NCBI RefSeq assembly: GCF_004283755.1
Contig: NZ_SHMH01000002.1
Coordinates: 248,001 to 312,000, forward strand
Length of the DNA stretch: 64,000 nt
DNA from: Pseudoxanthomonas winnipegensis
Lineage (GTDB): Bacteria > Pseudomonadota > Gammaproteobacteria > Xanthomonadales > Xanthomonadaceae
Reading direction: 5' to 3'
The translations under genes were made by a program, and so were the position numbers. This document shows positions 24,059 to 33,658 of the stretch, piece by piece (position 1 is the first letter of the stretch; the number at the start of each line of letters is the position of its first letter). The notes beneath the pieces were generated by a model. The model did no database searches, was not told the DNA's origin, and saw nothing but the letters and a program-made list of their open reading frames with translations.

Positions 24059-25762
24059 ATGCTTGAGATCTTCCTGATCCTGTCCGCCGCGCTGCTGCTG
24101 GCCTGGCCGCTGGGTCTGTACCTGGCCCGGGTGATGCGCGGCGCGCCGATGCGCGGCGATGCGCTGTTCGGCCTCGTCGAGCGGCCGCTCTATGCGCTGC
24201 TGGGCGTGGACCCGGCGCGCGGCATGTCCTGGCGCGGCTATGCCGGCGCCTTCGTGCTGAGCAATGTGGTGGTGGGCGTGCTGGTGTGGGCGATGTTCAT
24301 GACCCAGGCCTGGCTGCCGCTCAATCCCGACGGCGTGCCCAACATGCGCTGGGACCTGGCGCTGCACACCATGGTCTCGTTCCTGACCAACACCAACCAG
24401 CAGCATTACTCCGGCCAGGCGCAGCTGTCCTACCTGTCGCAGATGGTGGCCATCACCGGGCTGCAGGTGATCACGCCGATGATGGGCCTGGGGCTGGCGG
24501 TGGCCACGCTGCGGGCGTTCTTCGGCAAGGGCCGCGCCGCCGATGCCCAGGAAGGTGACGCGCGCGCGGTCGATGTGGGCAACTACTACAGCGATGTGAT
24601 CCGCGCCTGCGTGCGCTTCATGCTGCCGCTGTGCCTGCTGTGGACGCTGCTGCTCGGCAGCCAGGGCGTGCCCTCCACGCTGCAGGCCGGTCCCACGGCG
24701 ACGCCGATCGCGCACAGCGCGGACTTCAGCGCGCAGAAGCTGCCGCTGGGCCCGGTCGCGGCGATGGTCGCGGTCAAGCAGCTGGGCACCAACGGCGGCG
24801 GCTGGTACGGGCCCAACAGCGCGATGCCGCTGGAGAACCCGACCCCGTTGTCCAACGCGCTGGAATGCATCGCGCTGGTGCTGATCCCGATTGCGGTGGT
24901 GGTGATGGTCGGCGCGTTCACCGGCCGGCGCAAGCTGGCCGGGCTGATCTTCGGCAGCATGCTGGCGATGTCGGCCGCCTCCACCGCGGCGCTGGTGTGG
25001 GCCGAGGGGCATTCGGCCAGCGCCGCCAGCCCGCTGCTGATGGAAGGCAAGGAGGTGCGCTTCGGCGCCGATGCCTCGGCGCTGTGGGCGGCGCTGACCA
25101 CGCAGACCTCCAACGGCTCGGTCAACGCCATGCACGACTCGCTCAGCCCGCTCAGCGGCGGCGTGGCCATGATCGACATGCTGATCAACGCCATCTGGGG
25201 CGGCATCGGCTGCGGCCTGCAGCAGTTCATCGTGTATCTGCTGCTGGGCGTGTTCCTGGCCGGACTGATGACCGGGCGCACGCCGGAGCTGTTCGGGCGC
25301 AAGATCGAGACCGCCCAGGTCAAGCTGCTGGCGCTGCTGATCCTGCTGCAGCCGATCGTGCTGCTGCTGTTCACCGCCATCGCGCTGGCGGTGCCCGCGC
25401 TGACCGCCAACTCCAATCCCGGCTTCCACGGCATCAGCCAGGTGTTCTACGAGTACGCCTCGGCCTTCGCCAACAACGGCTCGGGCTTCGAGGGCCTGGG
25501 CGACAGCACGCCGTGGTGGAACCTCAGCTGCACCCTGGTGCTGCTGCTGGGCCGCTACCCGGCGCTGATCGTGCCGCTGGTGGTCGCCGCGCAGCTGGCG
25601 GCCAAGCGCGCCGCGCCCGAGTCGCCGGGCAGCCTGCAGATCGAAACCCCCACCTTCGCCCTGACCCTGATCGCGGTGATCGCCGTGCTGACCGTGCTGC
25701 AGTTCATGCCGGTGCTGGTGCTGGGCCCGGTCGCCGAACACCTGGCGCTGATGGCGCACTGA
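24059..25762 (+). CDS. kdpA: Potassium-transporting ATPase, K+-binding subunit
   Basis: A 567-residue membrane protein that forms the K+ selectivity filter of the Kdp pump, related to Trk/Ktr channels. Ten or so helices with four pore loops are visible: SFLTNTNQQHYSG, LGTNGGGWYGPNSAMPLENP, NGSVNAMHDSLSPLSGG, and ANNGSGFEGLG. These are the KdpA filter regions. GAAGGAACC precedes the ATG. It works with KdpB, the energy-giving ATPase, and KdpC. Confidence 0.98.
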   Translation: MLEIFLILSAALLLAWPLGLYLARVMRGAPMRGDALFGLVERPLYALLGVDPARGMSWRGYAGAFVLSNVVVGVLVWAMFMTQAWLPLNPDGVPNMRWDLALHTMVSFLTNTNQQHYSGQAQLSYLSQMVAITGLQVITPMMGLGLAVATLRAFFGKGRAADAQEGDARAVDVGNYYSDVIRACVRFMLPLCLLWTLLLGSQGVPSTLQAGPTATPIAHSADFSAQKLPLGPVAAMVAVKQLGTNGGGWYGPNSAMPLENPTPLSNALECIALVLIPIAVVVMVGAFTGRRKLAGLIFGSMLAMSAASTAALVWAEGHSASAASPLLMEGKEVRFGADASALWAALTTQTSNGSVNAMHDSLSPLSGGVAMIDMLINAIWGGIGCGLQQFIVYLLLGVFLAGLMTGRTPELFGRKIETAQVKLLALLILLQPIVLLLFTAIALAVPALTANSNPGFHGISQVFYEYASAFANNGSGFEGLGDSTPWWNLSCTLVLLLGRYPALIVPLVVAAQLAAKRAAPESPGSLQIETPTFALTLIAVIAVLTVLQFMPVLVLGPVAEHLALMAH

Positions 25763-25774
25763 AGGACGCTGAAC

Positions 25775-27817
25775 ATGAACTCCCAAGTCCATTCCCACCG
25801 CGCGCCGCAGCGCCTGCTCGATGGCGCGGCCATCCGTGCCGCGCTGCGCGATGCGGTGCTCAAGCTCAATCCCGCCAAGCTGGTGCGCAGCCCGGTCATG
25901 GCCGTGGTCATGGCCGGCACCCTGGTCGCGCTGCTGGTCACGCTGACCGGCAACGCGCCGCTGGGCTTCGGCCTGGCGGTCAGCGCGATCCTGCTGCTGA
26001 CGGTGCTGTTCGGCAATTTCGCCGAGGCCATCGCCGAGGCGCGCGGCCGCGGCCAGGCCGCCTCGCTGCGCACGGCGCGGCAGGACCTGATCGCGCGCAA
26101 GGTCGATGCCATCCAGGGCCACGCCAGCGAACGCAGCCTGCCGGCCGCGCAGCTGCGCCCGGGCGATCTGGTGATCGTCTCGGCCGGGCAGCAGATCCCG
26201 GCCGACGGCGAGATCGTGCGCGGCCTGGCGACCATCAACGAGGCCGCGGTCACCGGCGAGTCGGCGCCGGTGCTGCGCGAGGCCGGCACCGACCGCAGCG
26301 GCGTGATCGGCGGCACCAAGGTGCTGACCGACGAGATCGTGGTCAAGGTCACCGCCGAGCCGGGCAACAGCTTCCTGGACCGCATGATCGCCCTGGTCGA
26401 GGGCGCCAACCGGCAGAAGACGCCCAACGAGATCGCCCTGACCCTGCTGCTGGCGGCGATGACGCTGACCTTCCTGATCGTGGTCGCCACGTTGCCGGCC
26501 ATCGGTGCGTTCGTCGGCGTGCGCGTCGACCCGCTGCTGCTGATCGCACTGCTGGTGTGCCTGATCCCGACCACCATCGGCGGCCTGCTGCCGGCCATCG
26601 GCATCGCCGGCATGAACCGCGCCCTGGCGGCCAACGTGCTGGCCAAGTCCGGCAAGGCGGTGGAAGTTGCGGGCGACGTGGACGTGCTGCTGCTGGACAA
26701 GACCGGCACCATCACCCACGGCGATCGCCAAGCCACGCATTTCCACACCCTGGCCGGCATCGACGCGACCCAGTTGCGCGAGGCCGCGCTGCTGTCCTCG
26801 CTGGCCGACCCGACGCCGGAGGGCAAGTCGATCGTGCGGCTGGCGCGCGAGCAGGGCTGCACCGCCACCGAGCCCGACCAGGCCGAGTACCTGGCCTTCA
26901 CCGCGCAGACCCGCATGTCCGGCGTGGACGTGGCCGGTCGCGCGATCCGCAAGGGCGCCTCCGATGCCATCGCCGCCTACGTGACCGCGCTGGGCGGCAG
27001 CGTGCCTTCCGAACTGGCCGGCCGCGTCGAGCAGGTCGCGCGCGGCGGCGCCACCCCGCTGGTGGTGGCCGAAGGCCGGCACGTGCTGGGCGTGATCGAG
27101 CTGTCCGACGTGGTCAAGCACGGCATCAAGGAGAAGTTCGCCCAGCTGCGTGCGATGGGCATCAAGACGGTGATGATCACCGGCGACAACCCGCTCACCG
27201 CCGCGGCCATCGCCGCCGAGGCCGGCGTGGACGACTACATCGCCCAGGCGCGCCCCGAGGACAAGCTCGCCCGCATCCGCGCCGAGCAGGCCGGCGGGCG
27301 GCTGGTGGCCATGGTCGGCGACGGCACCAACGACGCCCCGGCGCTGGCCCAGGCCGACGTGGGACTGGCGATGAACTCCGGCACCCAGGCCGCCAAGGAG
27401 GCCGGCAACATGGTCGACCTGGACAGCGACCCGGCCAAGCTGCTGGCGGTGGTGGAGGTGGGCAAGCAGCAGCTGATCACGCGCGGTGCGCTGACCACCT
27501 TCTCGCTGGCCAACGACGTGTCCAAGTACTTCGCCATCCTGCCGGCGCTGTTCGCCGCGGCGATTCCCTCGATGGCGGCCTTGAACGTCATGCACCTGTC
27601 CAGCCCGCGCAACGCGGTGCTGGCGGCGCTGATCTTCAATGCGTTGGTGATCCCGGCGCTGATCCCGCTGGCCCTGCGCGGCGTGCGCTTCCGCCCGGCC
27701 ACGGCCACCGTGCTGCTGCGCCGGAACATGCTGATCTACGGCGTGGGCGGCGTGGTGCTGCCGTTCGTGGCGATCAAGCTGATCGATCTGGTCCTGGCCG
27801 CGATGGTGGGCGCATGA
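25775..27817 (+). CDS. kdpB: Potassium-transporting ATPase, ATP-binding subunit
   Basis: A 680-residue P-type ATPase that powers high-affinity K+ uptake. It carries [13 protein letters not shown] (actuator TGES), [21 protein letters not shown], the phosphorylation site DKTGTIT with Asp308, [14 protein letters not shown] and the hinge [18 protein letters not shown]. The length agrees with other KdpB proteins. It starts 12 bases after kdpA. Confidence 0.98.
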   Translation: MNSQVHSHRAPQRLLDGAAIRAALRDAVLKLNPAKLVRSPVMAVVMAGTLVALLVTLTGNAPLGFGLAVSAILLLTVLFGNFAEAIAEARGRGQAASLRTARQDLIARKVDAIQGHASERSLPAAQLRPGDLVIVSAGQQIPADGEIVRGLATINEAAVTGESAPVLREAGTDRSGVIGGTKVLTDEIVVKVTAEPGNSFLDRMIALVEGANRQKTPNEIALTLLLAAMTLTFLIVVATLPAIGAFVGVRVDPLLLIALLVCLIPTTIGGLLPAIGIAGMNRALAANVLAKSGKAVEVAGDVDVLLLDKTGTITHGDRQATHFHTLAGIDATQLREAALLSSLADPTPEGKSIVRLAREQGCTATEPDQAEYLAFTAQTRMSGVDVAGRAIRKGASDAIAAYVTALGGSVPSELAGRVEQVARGGATPLVVAEGRHVLGVIELSDVVKHGIKEKFAQLRAMGIKTVMITGDNPLTAAAIAAEAGVDDYIAQARPEDKLARIRAEQAGGRLVAMVGDGTNDAPALAQADVGLAMNSGTQAAKEAGNMVDLDSDPAKLLAVVEVGKQQLITRGALTTFSLANDVSKYFAILPALFAAAIPSMAALNVMHLSSPRNAVLAALIFNALVIPALIPLALRGVRFRPATATVLLRRNMLIYGVGGVVLPFVAIKLIDLVLAAMVGA

Positions 27818-27873
27818 GCCGCGTCGACCTCGCCCAGACCCTGATGTCCCGCCCTTCCGGAAAAGGAGCTGCC

Positions 27874-28464
27874 ATGTCTTCCCACGTTCTGCAGGATCGC
27901 GCCGCGTGGCGGCCGGCCCTGGTGCTGTCCCTGATCGCGCTGCTGGTGATGGGGCTGCTGTACGCCCTGGCCGGCACGGGCCTGGCGCGCGTGGCGTTTC
28001 CCGAGCAGGCCACCGGCAGCCTGCTGCGGCGCGGCGACACCGTGATCGGCTCGGCGCTGGTGGCGCAGCCGTTCGCGGGCGATCAGTGGTTCCAGCCGCG
28101 CCCTTCGGCGGCCAAGTACGACCCGATGTCGGCCGCAGGCAGCAACCAGGCGCGCAGCAATCCCGACGCGATCAAGCGCGTGGACGATGCGATCGCGCAG
28201 GTCGCCGCGCGCGAGGGAGTGACACCCGCGCAGGTGCCTTCGGACCTGGTGACCCAGTCCGGCGGCGGCCTGGACCCGGACATCTCGCCGGCCGCGGCGC
28301 GGATCCAGATCGCCCGCGTGGCCCGTGCGCGCGGCTTGCCGGTGGAGGCGGTGGCCGCGCTGGTGAAGTCGCATACGACCGGCAAGCAGTTCGGCGTGTT
28401 CGGGCAGCCGCGGGTGAATGTGGTGGCGCTGAATCTGGCGTTGGAGGACGCCTCCAAGCGCTGA
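27874..28464 (+). CDS. kdpC: Potassium-transporting ATPase, KdpC subunit
   Basis: A 196-residue subunit with one N-terminal membrane helix (ALVLSLIALLVMGLLYALAG) and a periplasmic domain with the family blocks GSALVAQPFAGDQWFQPRPSA, DLVTQSGGGLDPDISPAAA and FGQPRVNVVALNLAL. The start at 27874 is chosen because AAAAGGAG lies just before it; an ATG at 27814 overlapping the kdpB stop is in frame but has no binding site and would add an unusual extension. Confidence 0.97.
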   Translation: MSSHVLQDRAAWRPALVLSLIALLVMGLLYALAGTGLARVAFPEQATGSLLRRGDTVIGSALVAQPFAGDQWFQPRPSAAKYDPMSAAGSNQARSNPDAIKRVDDAIAQVAAREGVTPAQVPSDLVTQSGGGLDPDISPAAARIQIARVARARGLPVEAVAALVKSHTTGKQFGVFGQPRVNVVALNLALEDASKR

Positions 28465-28798
28465 GATCGAGGCCGGCGTCGGCTCCCCCAATCCGTCATT
28501 GGCGTCGGCTTCCCCCACTTCGTCATTCCCGCGAAAGCGGGAATCCAGGGACGTTGCTTCTCGCTTTGCGCATGCGGCGCACTCCCAGCGACAGAACCCG
28601 GAGCAAAAGCTTCACCCCACGGGGTACTGACTTGGAATAAGGAAGCCCAAGGCAAAGGCAAAAGCGCAAAGTCCCTGGATTCCCGCTTTCGCGGGAATGA
28701 CGGATTTCAGGTTGGCGCCCCGTGCCGGCGCTTGGCTCCGCGCAGATCGAAAGCCCCCCAACCCACAAAACCGCAGGCAACCCAAGCAAAATCTCCCC
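28465..28798. repeat. Repeat pair between kdpC and kdpD (perfect 30-bp inverted arms)
   Basis: The region has no gene. Units at 28521-28550 and 28673-28702 are exact 30-base reverse complements of each other, each containing its own palindrome (ATTCCCGC and GCGGGAAT). Inner segments CTTTGCGC and GCGCAAAG, near 28563 and 28665, can pair too. This is the same REP family as at 12943-13123. Folded, it would separate the pump transcript from the sensor transcript. Confidence 0.85.
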
Positions 28799-31456
28799 AT
28801 GACCGACCCCCGCACCCGCCAGGCCGACGCCCTCATCGAGGGCTTGCAACGCGAGCATGGCGGCCAGCTCACCGTGTTCCTCGGCGCGGCGCCCGGCGTG
28901 GGCAAGACCTACGCCATGCTCGGCCGCGCGCGCGAGCAGCTCCGGCGCGGCACCGACCTGGTGGTCGGCATCGTGGAGACCCATGGCCGCAGCGAGACCG
29001 CCGCCCTGGCCGAAGGCCTGCCGCAGCAGCCGCGCAAGCGCGTCGAGTACCAGGGCCGGGTGCTGGAGGAGATGGACCTGGACGCGCTGCTGGCGCGCAA
29101 GCCGGCCTTGGTGCTGGTGGACGAGCTGGCGCACCGCAACGCGCCGGGCAGCCGCCACGAGCGCCGCTGGCAGGACGTGGTCGAGCTGCTCGATGCCGGC
29201 ATCGACGTGTGGACCACGATCAACGTCCAGCATCTGGAAAGCCTCAACGACATGGTGCTGCGCATCACCGGCGTGCGCGTGTCCGAGACCGTGCCCGATG
29301 CGGTGTTCGACCGGCTCAACGACATCGTGCTGGTGGACATCCCGCCGCGCGAGCTGGTCGAACGCCTGCAGCAGGGCAAGGTCTACCTGCCCGACCAGGC
29401 GGCGCAGGCGCTGCAGGCGTTCTTCTCGCCGTCCAATCTGACCGCGCTGCGCGAGCTGGCCATGCAGACCGCGGCCGAGCACGTGGACAACGCGCTGCGC
29501 GAGGACGCCGCCGCGCGCGGCCAGGCCGGCGTGCCCGTACGCCGGCGCGTGCTGGTGGCCATCGACGGCGGCGGCCAGAGCGAATACCTGGTGCGCGTGG
29601 CCCGGCGCATCGCCGAACGCCGCGGCGCGCCGTGGACCGTGGTCACCGTGCAGCGGCGCGGGTTCGACGCCGAGAGCCAGCAGGAGATCGACCGCGCCTT
29701 CGCCCTGGCGCGCCGCCTGGGCGGCGAGGCCGAACTGCTGCACGGCCCCAACATCGCCGACGCCCTGCTCGACCACGCCGGCCACACCGGCGTGTCCACC
29801 CTGGTGCTGGGCCGCACCCGCGAGCGGCCGCTGGCGCGCATGGTCAACCGCACCCTGACCCAGCAGCTGATCCAGCGCGGCGCGCACCTGGAGATCAACA
29901 TCGTCAGCACGCCGGCCGCGCGCGCCCGGGCGCGGCGCAGCCTGCATGCGCTGCCGCAGCGGCTGAGCCGGCACGATGCCGGCTTCTCGCTGCTGGCGAC
30001 GGTCGCCGCGGTGGCGCTGGCCTGGATCGCGCAGCGCTGGGTCGGGCTGGACGACCTGTCGATGGTGTTCATCGTCGCGGTGGTGGTGGTGGCCGCGCGC
30101 ACGCGCATGGCCGCGGCGGTGCTCAGCGCCGTGCTGTGCTTTTTGGCCTACAACTTCTTCTTCATCGAGCCGCGCTTCACCCTGCACATCAGCGCCGAGC
30201 AGGGCGTGGTGACGGTGTTCCTGTTCCTGGCCGCCGCGCTGGTGGCCGGGCGCCTGGCCTCGCGCCTGCGCATGCAGGTGCTGGCGCTGGCGGCGGCCAA
30301 CCGCCACGCCACGGCGATGCAGCAGCTGGGGCGCGAGCTCTCCACCGCCGCCGACCTGGGCCAGGTGCTGCGGGCCGGGCGCCGGGCGCTGGATCGCGCC
30401 CTGGACGCGCAGGCCTGGCTGCGCGTGGGCGAGCAGGTCGAGGCCGCGCCCACCGCCGCGCTGGGCGACACCGACCACGCCGCCGCGGCCTGGACCCAGC
30501 GCCACGGCGCGCCCAGCGGCCGGCATACCGACACCCTGGCCGGCGCGGGCTGGTGGTTCGTGCCGATGACCGCCGGCGAGCGCACCACCATCGGCGTGGC
30601 CGGGCTGCGCATGGACGATCCCTCGCCCCCGGGGCTGGAGCGCCGCCGCCTGGCCGAGGCCATGGTCGAGGACATCGCCCAGGCTGCCCTGCGCACGCGC
30701 CTGGTCGGCGACCTGGAGAACGCCCGCATGAGCGGCGAGACCGAGCGCCTGCGCTCGGCCCTGCTGTCCTCGGTCAGCCACGACCTGCGCTCGCCGCTGG
30801 CGGCGATGATCGGCTCGGCCAGCAGCCTGTCCGGCTACGGCCAGGCCATGCCGGCCGAGGACCGGCGCGCGCTGCTGGACACCATCCTCACCGAAGGCGA
30901 GCGCCTGGACCGCTACATCCAGAACCTGCTGGACATGACCCGCCTGGGCCACACCGGCCTGACCCTCAACCGCGACTGGATCGGCGTGGACGAGCTGATC
31001 GGTTCGGCGGTGCGCCGGCTGCAGCGCTACCAGCCCGGCGTGCGCGTGGAGACGGCGCTGGCGCCGGAGCTGCCGATGCTGTGGGTGCATCCGGCGCTGG
31101 TCGAGCAGGCGGTGTTCAACGTGCTGGAGAACGCGGCCAAGTTCTCCCCGCCGGACCAAGCGGTGCGCGTGTCGGCCCAGCTGGCGCCCGGCGGCCTGCG
31201 CATCGATGTGGCAGACCGTGGCCCGGGCATCCCCGAGGACGAGCGCGCGCGCATCTTCGACATGTTCTACAGCGTCGAGCGCGGCGACCGCGGCCGCCAC
31301 GGCACCGGCCTGGGGCTGACCATCTGCCAGGGCATGATCGGCGCGCACGGCGGCAGCGTGGAGGCACTTCCCGGTCAGGATGGGCGCGGTACGCTGATCC
31401 GCATCACCCTGCCGCTGCTGCAGCCACCGCCCCGCAACGATGCCGACGACGACTGA
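28799..31456 (+). CDS. kdpD: Sensor histidine kinase KdpD
   Basis: An 885-residue membrane sensor that controls kdpFABC. Domains in order: KdpD cytoplasmic domain with Walker-like GAAPGVGKTYAML (29-41) and DELAHRNAPGSRHERRWQD; a universal stress-type domain (about 245-375); four helices of the DUF4118 type (about 395-500; AYNFFFIEPRFTLHI); a GAF-like linker; HisKA with His661 in SSVSHDLRSPLAAM; and ATPase boxes NVLENAAKFSP, DRGPGIPEDE and HGTGLGLTICQGMI. It senses low K+ or turgor stress. No clear ribosome binding site is seen. It overlaps kdpE by 17 bases. Confidence 0.98.
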   Translation: MTDPRTRQADALIEGLQREHGGQLTVFLGAAPGVGKTYAMLGRAREQLRRGTDLVVGIVETHGRSETAALAEGLPQQPRKRVEYQGRVLEEMDLDALLARKPALVLVDELAHRNAPGSRHERRWQDVVELLDAGIDVWTTINVQHLESLNDMVLRITGVRVSETVPDAVFDRLNDIVLVDIPPRELVERLQQGKVYLPDQAAQALQAFFSPSNLTALRELAMQTAAEHVDNALREDAAARGQAGVPVRRRVLVAIDGGGQSEYLVRVARRIAERRGAPWTVVTVQRRGFDAESQQEIDRAFALARRLGGEAELLHGPNIADALLDHAGHTGVSTLVLGRTRERPLARMVNRTLTQQLIQRGAHLEINIVSTPAARARARRSLHALPQRLSRHDAGFSLLATVAAVALAWIAQRWVGLDDLSMVFIVAVVVVAARTRMAAAVLSAVLCFLAYNFFFIEPRFTLHISAEQGVVTVFLFLAAALVAGRLASRLRMQVLALAAANRHATAMQQLGRELSTAADLGQVLRAGRRALDRALDAQAWLRVGEQVEAAPTAALGDTDHAAAAWTQRHGAPSGRHTDTLAGAGWWFVPMTAGERTTIGVAGLRMDDPSPPGLERRRLAEAMVEDIAQAALRTRLVGDLENARMSGETERLRSALLSSVSHDLRSPLAAMIGSASSLSGYGQAMPAEDRRALLDTILTEGERLDRYIQNLLDMTRLGHTGLTLNRDWIGVDELIGSAVRRLQRYQPGVRVETALAPELPMLWVHPALVEQAVFNVLENAAKFSPPDQAVRVSAQLAPGGLRIDVADRGPGIPEDERARIFDMFYSVERGDRGRHGTGLGLTICQGMIGAHGGSVEALPGQDGRGTLIRITLPLLQPPPRNDADDD

Positions 31457-32153
31457 AGCCCCCACCACGCCCGCGCGCGTGCTGGTGATCGACGACGAAG
31501 CGCAGATCCGCCGCTTCCTCGACATCTCCCTGCGGGCGCAGGGCTACGTGGTGCTGCAGGCGGCCGATGGCCGCGCCGGCCTGGAGACGCTGGCCACGCA
31601 GGGCGCGGACCTGGTGATCCTGGATATCGGCCTGCCCGATCTGGATGGGCACGAAGTGCTGGCGCAGCTGCGCCAGTGGAGCCAGGTGCCGGTGCTGATG
31701 CTCAGCGTGCGCGCCGCCGAGAGCGAGAAGGTCGCCGCGCTCGACGGCGGCGCCAACGACTACGTCACCAAGCCGTTCGGCACGCAGGAGCTGATGGCGC
31801 GCGTGCGCGGCCTGTTGCGCCAGCACGTGGTGGCCGATGCCAGCGCGCCGCCGCTGTTCGACGACGGCCACCTGCACATCGACCTGGTCCGCCGCGAAGT
31901 GCACCTGGACGGCGCCCCCGTGGTGCTGACCCGCAAGGAGTTCGCCCTGCTCTCCCTGCTGGTGGCCAACGCCGGCCGCGTGGTCACCCAGCCGCAGCTG
32001 CTGCGCGAGGTCTGGGGCCCAACCCATACCGAAGACACCCACTACCTGCGCGTGCTGGTCGGCAAGCTGCGCGCCAAGCTCGGCGATTCGGCGCTGGCGC
32101 CGAAGTACCTGGCGACCGAGCCGGGGGTGGGCCTGCGCTTTCTGGGGTGTTGA
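31440..32153 (+). CDS. kdpE: Response regulator KdpE
   Basis: A 237-residue OmpR-type regulator. The receiver has the acidic pair DDE at 18-20, the phospho-acceptor Asp62 in LVILDIGLPD and Lys in YVTKPFGTQEL. The C-terminal winged helix contains LTRKEFALLSLLVANAGRVVT and EVWGPTHTEDTHYLRVLVGKLR. KdpD phosphorylates it to turn on kdpFABC transcription, so a binding site is expected before 23953. The overlap with kdpD indicates coupled translation. Confidence 0.98.
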   Translation: MPTTTEAPTTPARVLVIDDEAQIRRFLDISLRAQGYVVLQAADGRAGLETLATQGADLVILDIGLPDLDGHEVLAQLRQWSQVPVLMLSVRAAESEKVAALDGGANDYVTKPFGTQELMARVRGLLRQHVVADASAPPLFDDGHLHIDLVRREVHLDGAPVVLTRKEFALLSLLVANAGRVVTQPQLLREVWGPTHTEDTHYLRVLVGKLRAKLGDSALAPKYLATEPGVGLRFLGC

Positions 32154-32390
32154 GCGGCGGGTCGCTCCTCCACCCGCCCGGATCGGGCTTCGCGATGCAG
32201 TGCCGGTCTTCGGCCTGACTTGAATGTGCCGATCTCAAGCTGTCGGTGCTCAAAGCAACTTGGACGCGACGGCTTGGGCATGCCCAGCGCATGAGCTCAT
32301 GCGCGATCGCCATATCGAGGGGTCCGATGCGCTGCCTACCATGGCCGCGAAGCACGCATGGGGTGCGTGCACGAGCCCTGGACCTGCACG

Positions 32391-33173
32391 ATGTCTGCCA
32401 CGCACGACGACGCCCTGCGCCCGCAGGATGAGGAACACGCCCACCGCCTGGTGGACCGACACGGGCGCCTGGTGCGCAACACGCCGCAGGATCAGGACTG
32501 GGCCGATCTGCTGTCGCCGGCGCGGCGCCGCCTGATCGGGGCGAGTGCGCTGGCCGCCGGTGGGCTGGCGCTGTCGGCGCAGGGCGCGGTGGCGGCGCCG
32601 GCGGCTGGCGAAAATTTCACCGCGCCGGGCAAACCCGGCTTCCGCGCCATCGTGCCGCCGCCGGACGCGGGCAAGAGCCCCTGGGGCGAGCACACCGCCG
32701 CCGAGGCCACGCCGCGTCCGCGCAGCATCCGGCCCGGCGAGAAGACGCTGCCGGCCAGGCCGCGCGCCTATACCGACGTGAAGAGCTATCACGCGCATAT
32801 CTACTTCGACGAGGACACCTACGAGAAGGCCGCCCTGATCCGCCGCTGGACCGCCGAGCGTTTCCCGGTGGAGCTGGGCAACTGGAACCTGGAGCCGCGC
32901 GGCCCGCACGTCACCCCGTCGTTCTACTTCGGCTTCACCAACGATCTGCTGCCGGTGGTGGTGCCGTGGCTGCAGTTGAACAGCCTGGGCCTGACCATCC
33001 TGCTGCACCCCAACACCGGCGACGAGCGCGCCGATCACCTGTACTACGCGCTGTGGGTCAACCGCTCCCAGCCGGTCAACGGCTATCTGATGCCCGACCT
33101 GGAGAAGGGTGCCGAGCCGCACCTGGAGCGGATCTACCCGAACATCGTGCCGACGGTTCCCCTGGAGACCTGA
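32391..33173 (+). CDS. DOPA 4,5-dioxygenase family protein with Tat-like signal
   Basis: A 260-residue protein. Residues 1-45 are polar, followed by RRRLIGASALAAGGLALSAQGAVAAP, a twin-arginine-like export signal unusually far from the N-terminus. The C-terminal 140 residues hold the DOPA-dioxygenase pattern: YHAHIYFDEDTYEKA, PVELGNWNLEPRGPHVTPSFYF and LTILLHPNTGDERADH, with histidines in H-x-H, GPH and LHP positions that suit metal binding. The family opens catechol rings in plants and fungi; bacterial substrates are unknown. The start at 32391 is the first ATG keeping the frame. Confidence 0.8.
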   Translation: MSATHDDALRPQDEEHAHRLVDRHGRLVRNTPQDQDWADLLSPARRRLIGASALAAGGLALSAQGAVAAPAAGENFTAPGKPGFRAIVPPPDAGKSPWGEHTAAEATPRPRSIRPGEKTLPARPRAYTDVKSYHAHIYFDEDTYEKAALIRRWTAERFPVELGNWNLEPRGPHVTPSFYFGFTNDLLPVVVPWLQLNSLGLTILLHPNTGDERADHLYYALWVNRSQPVNGYLMPDLEKGAEPHLERIYPNIVPTVPLET

Positions 33174-33214
33174 CACCCACGCCGTTCGTCGGCCATGACC
33201 TCCGGCAGGGTTGA

Positions 33215-33253
33215 CTACAGTTGTCGGCACGGCTAGGTTGACTACAAGTGTAG
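33215..33253 (+). promoter_or_regulatory. Two BlaI/MecI-type operators
   Basis: CTACAGTTGTCG (33215-33226) and CTACAAGTGTAG (33242-33253) are two copies of the TACA-N2-TGTA palindrome that BlaI/MecI family repressors bind. They are 27 bases apart, just before the repressor gene at 33270. The second is perfect. This predicts autorepression of the repressor-sensor operon. Confidence 0.85.
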
Positions 33254-33269
33254 GCAACCGGAGACGGCC

Positions 33270-33656
33270 ATGCGCCGCAAGAGCATCGGGGACCAGGAGC
33301 TGGCGCTGCTCCAGTACATCGGCGAGCAGGGCGAGGCGACGGTAGGCGAGGTGGCCGCCGGCTTCGGCGAGGCGCGCGGGCTGGCGCGCTCGACCGTGCT
33401 GACCATGATGGAGCGCCTGCGCACCAAGGCCTACCTGCGGCGCAAGCAGGTCGACGGCGTGTACCGCTACGCCGCCACGGCCGGCCAGGACGCGGTGGTC
33501 CAGGGCGCGGTGCAGAGCTTCGTGGAGAAGACGCTGCAGGGCTCGGTCTCGCCGTTCGTGGCGTGGATGTCCCAGCGCAGCGAGGTCAGCGACGATGAGC
33601 TTGCCGAACTCGAGGCGCTGGTCGCCAAGCTGCAGTCGCAGCGCAAGGAGGGCTGA
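33270..33656 (+). CDS. BlaI/MecI/CopY family transcriptional repressor
   Basis: A 128-residue winged-helix repressor. The DNA-binding part shows LQYIGEQGEATVGEVAAGF, then ARSTVLTMMERLRTKAYLRRKQVDG; the C-terminal helices (FVEKTLQGSVSPFVAWMS, DDELAELEALVAKL) make the dimer, and the family cleavage region lies between them. It sits right behind two operators and 2 bases before a BlaR-type sensor protease gene, so the protease is expected to inactivate it on signal. Confidence 0.95.
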   Translation: MRRKSIGDQELALLQYIGEQGEATVGEVAAGFGEARGLARSTVLTMMERLRTKAYLRRKQVDGVYRYAATAGQDAVVQGAVQSFVEKTLQGSVSPFVAWMSQRSEVSDDELAELEALVAKLQSQRKEG

Positions 33657-33658
33657 GC

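Noticed and set aside
23774-27595. A 1273-codon open frame on the minus strand opposite kdpA-kdpB
   Set aside because: Same effect: low-complexity H/Q/R-rich product, no start signal, fully overlaps two certain genes.
27814-27873. Earlier start for kdpC overlapping the kdpB stop (ATGA)
   Set aside because: No ribosome binding site, and it adds 20 residues not typical of KdpC; the start at 27874 has AAAAGGAG.
24631-28464. A long open frame running through kdpA and kdpB in another frame and ending in kdpC
   Set aside because: Only the last part, in the true kdpC frame, is real; the rest is a frame shadow.
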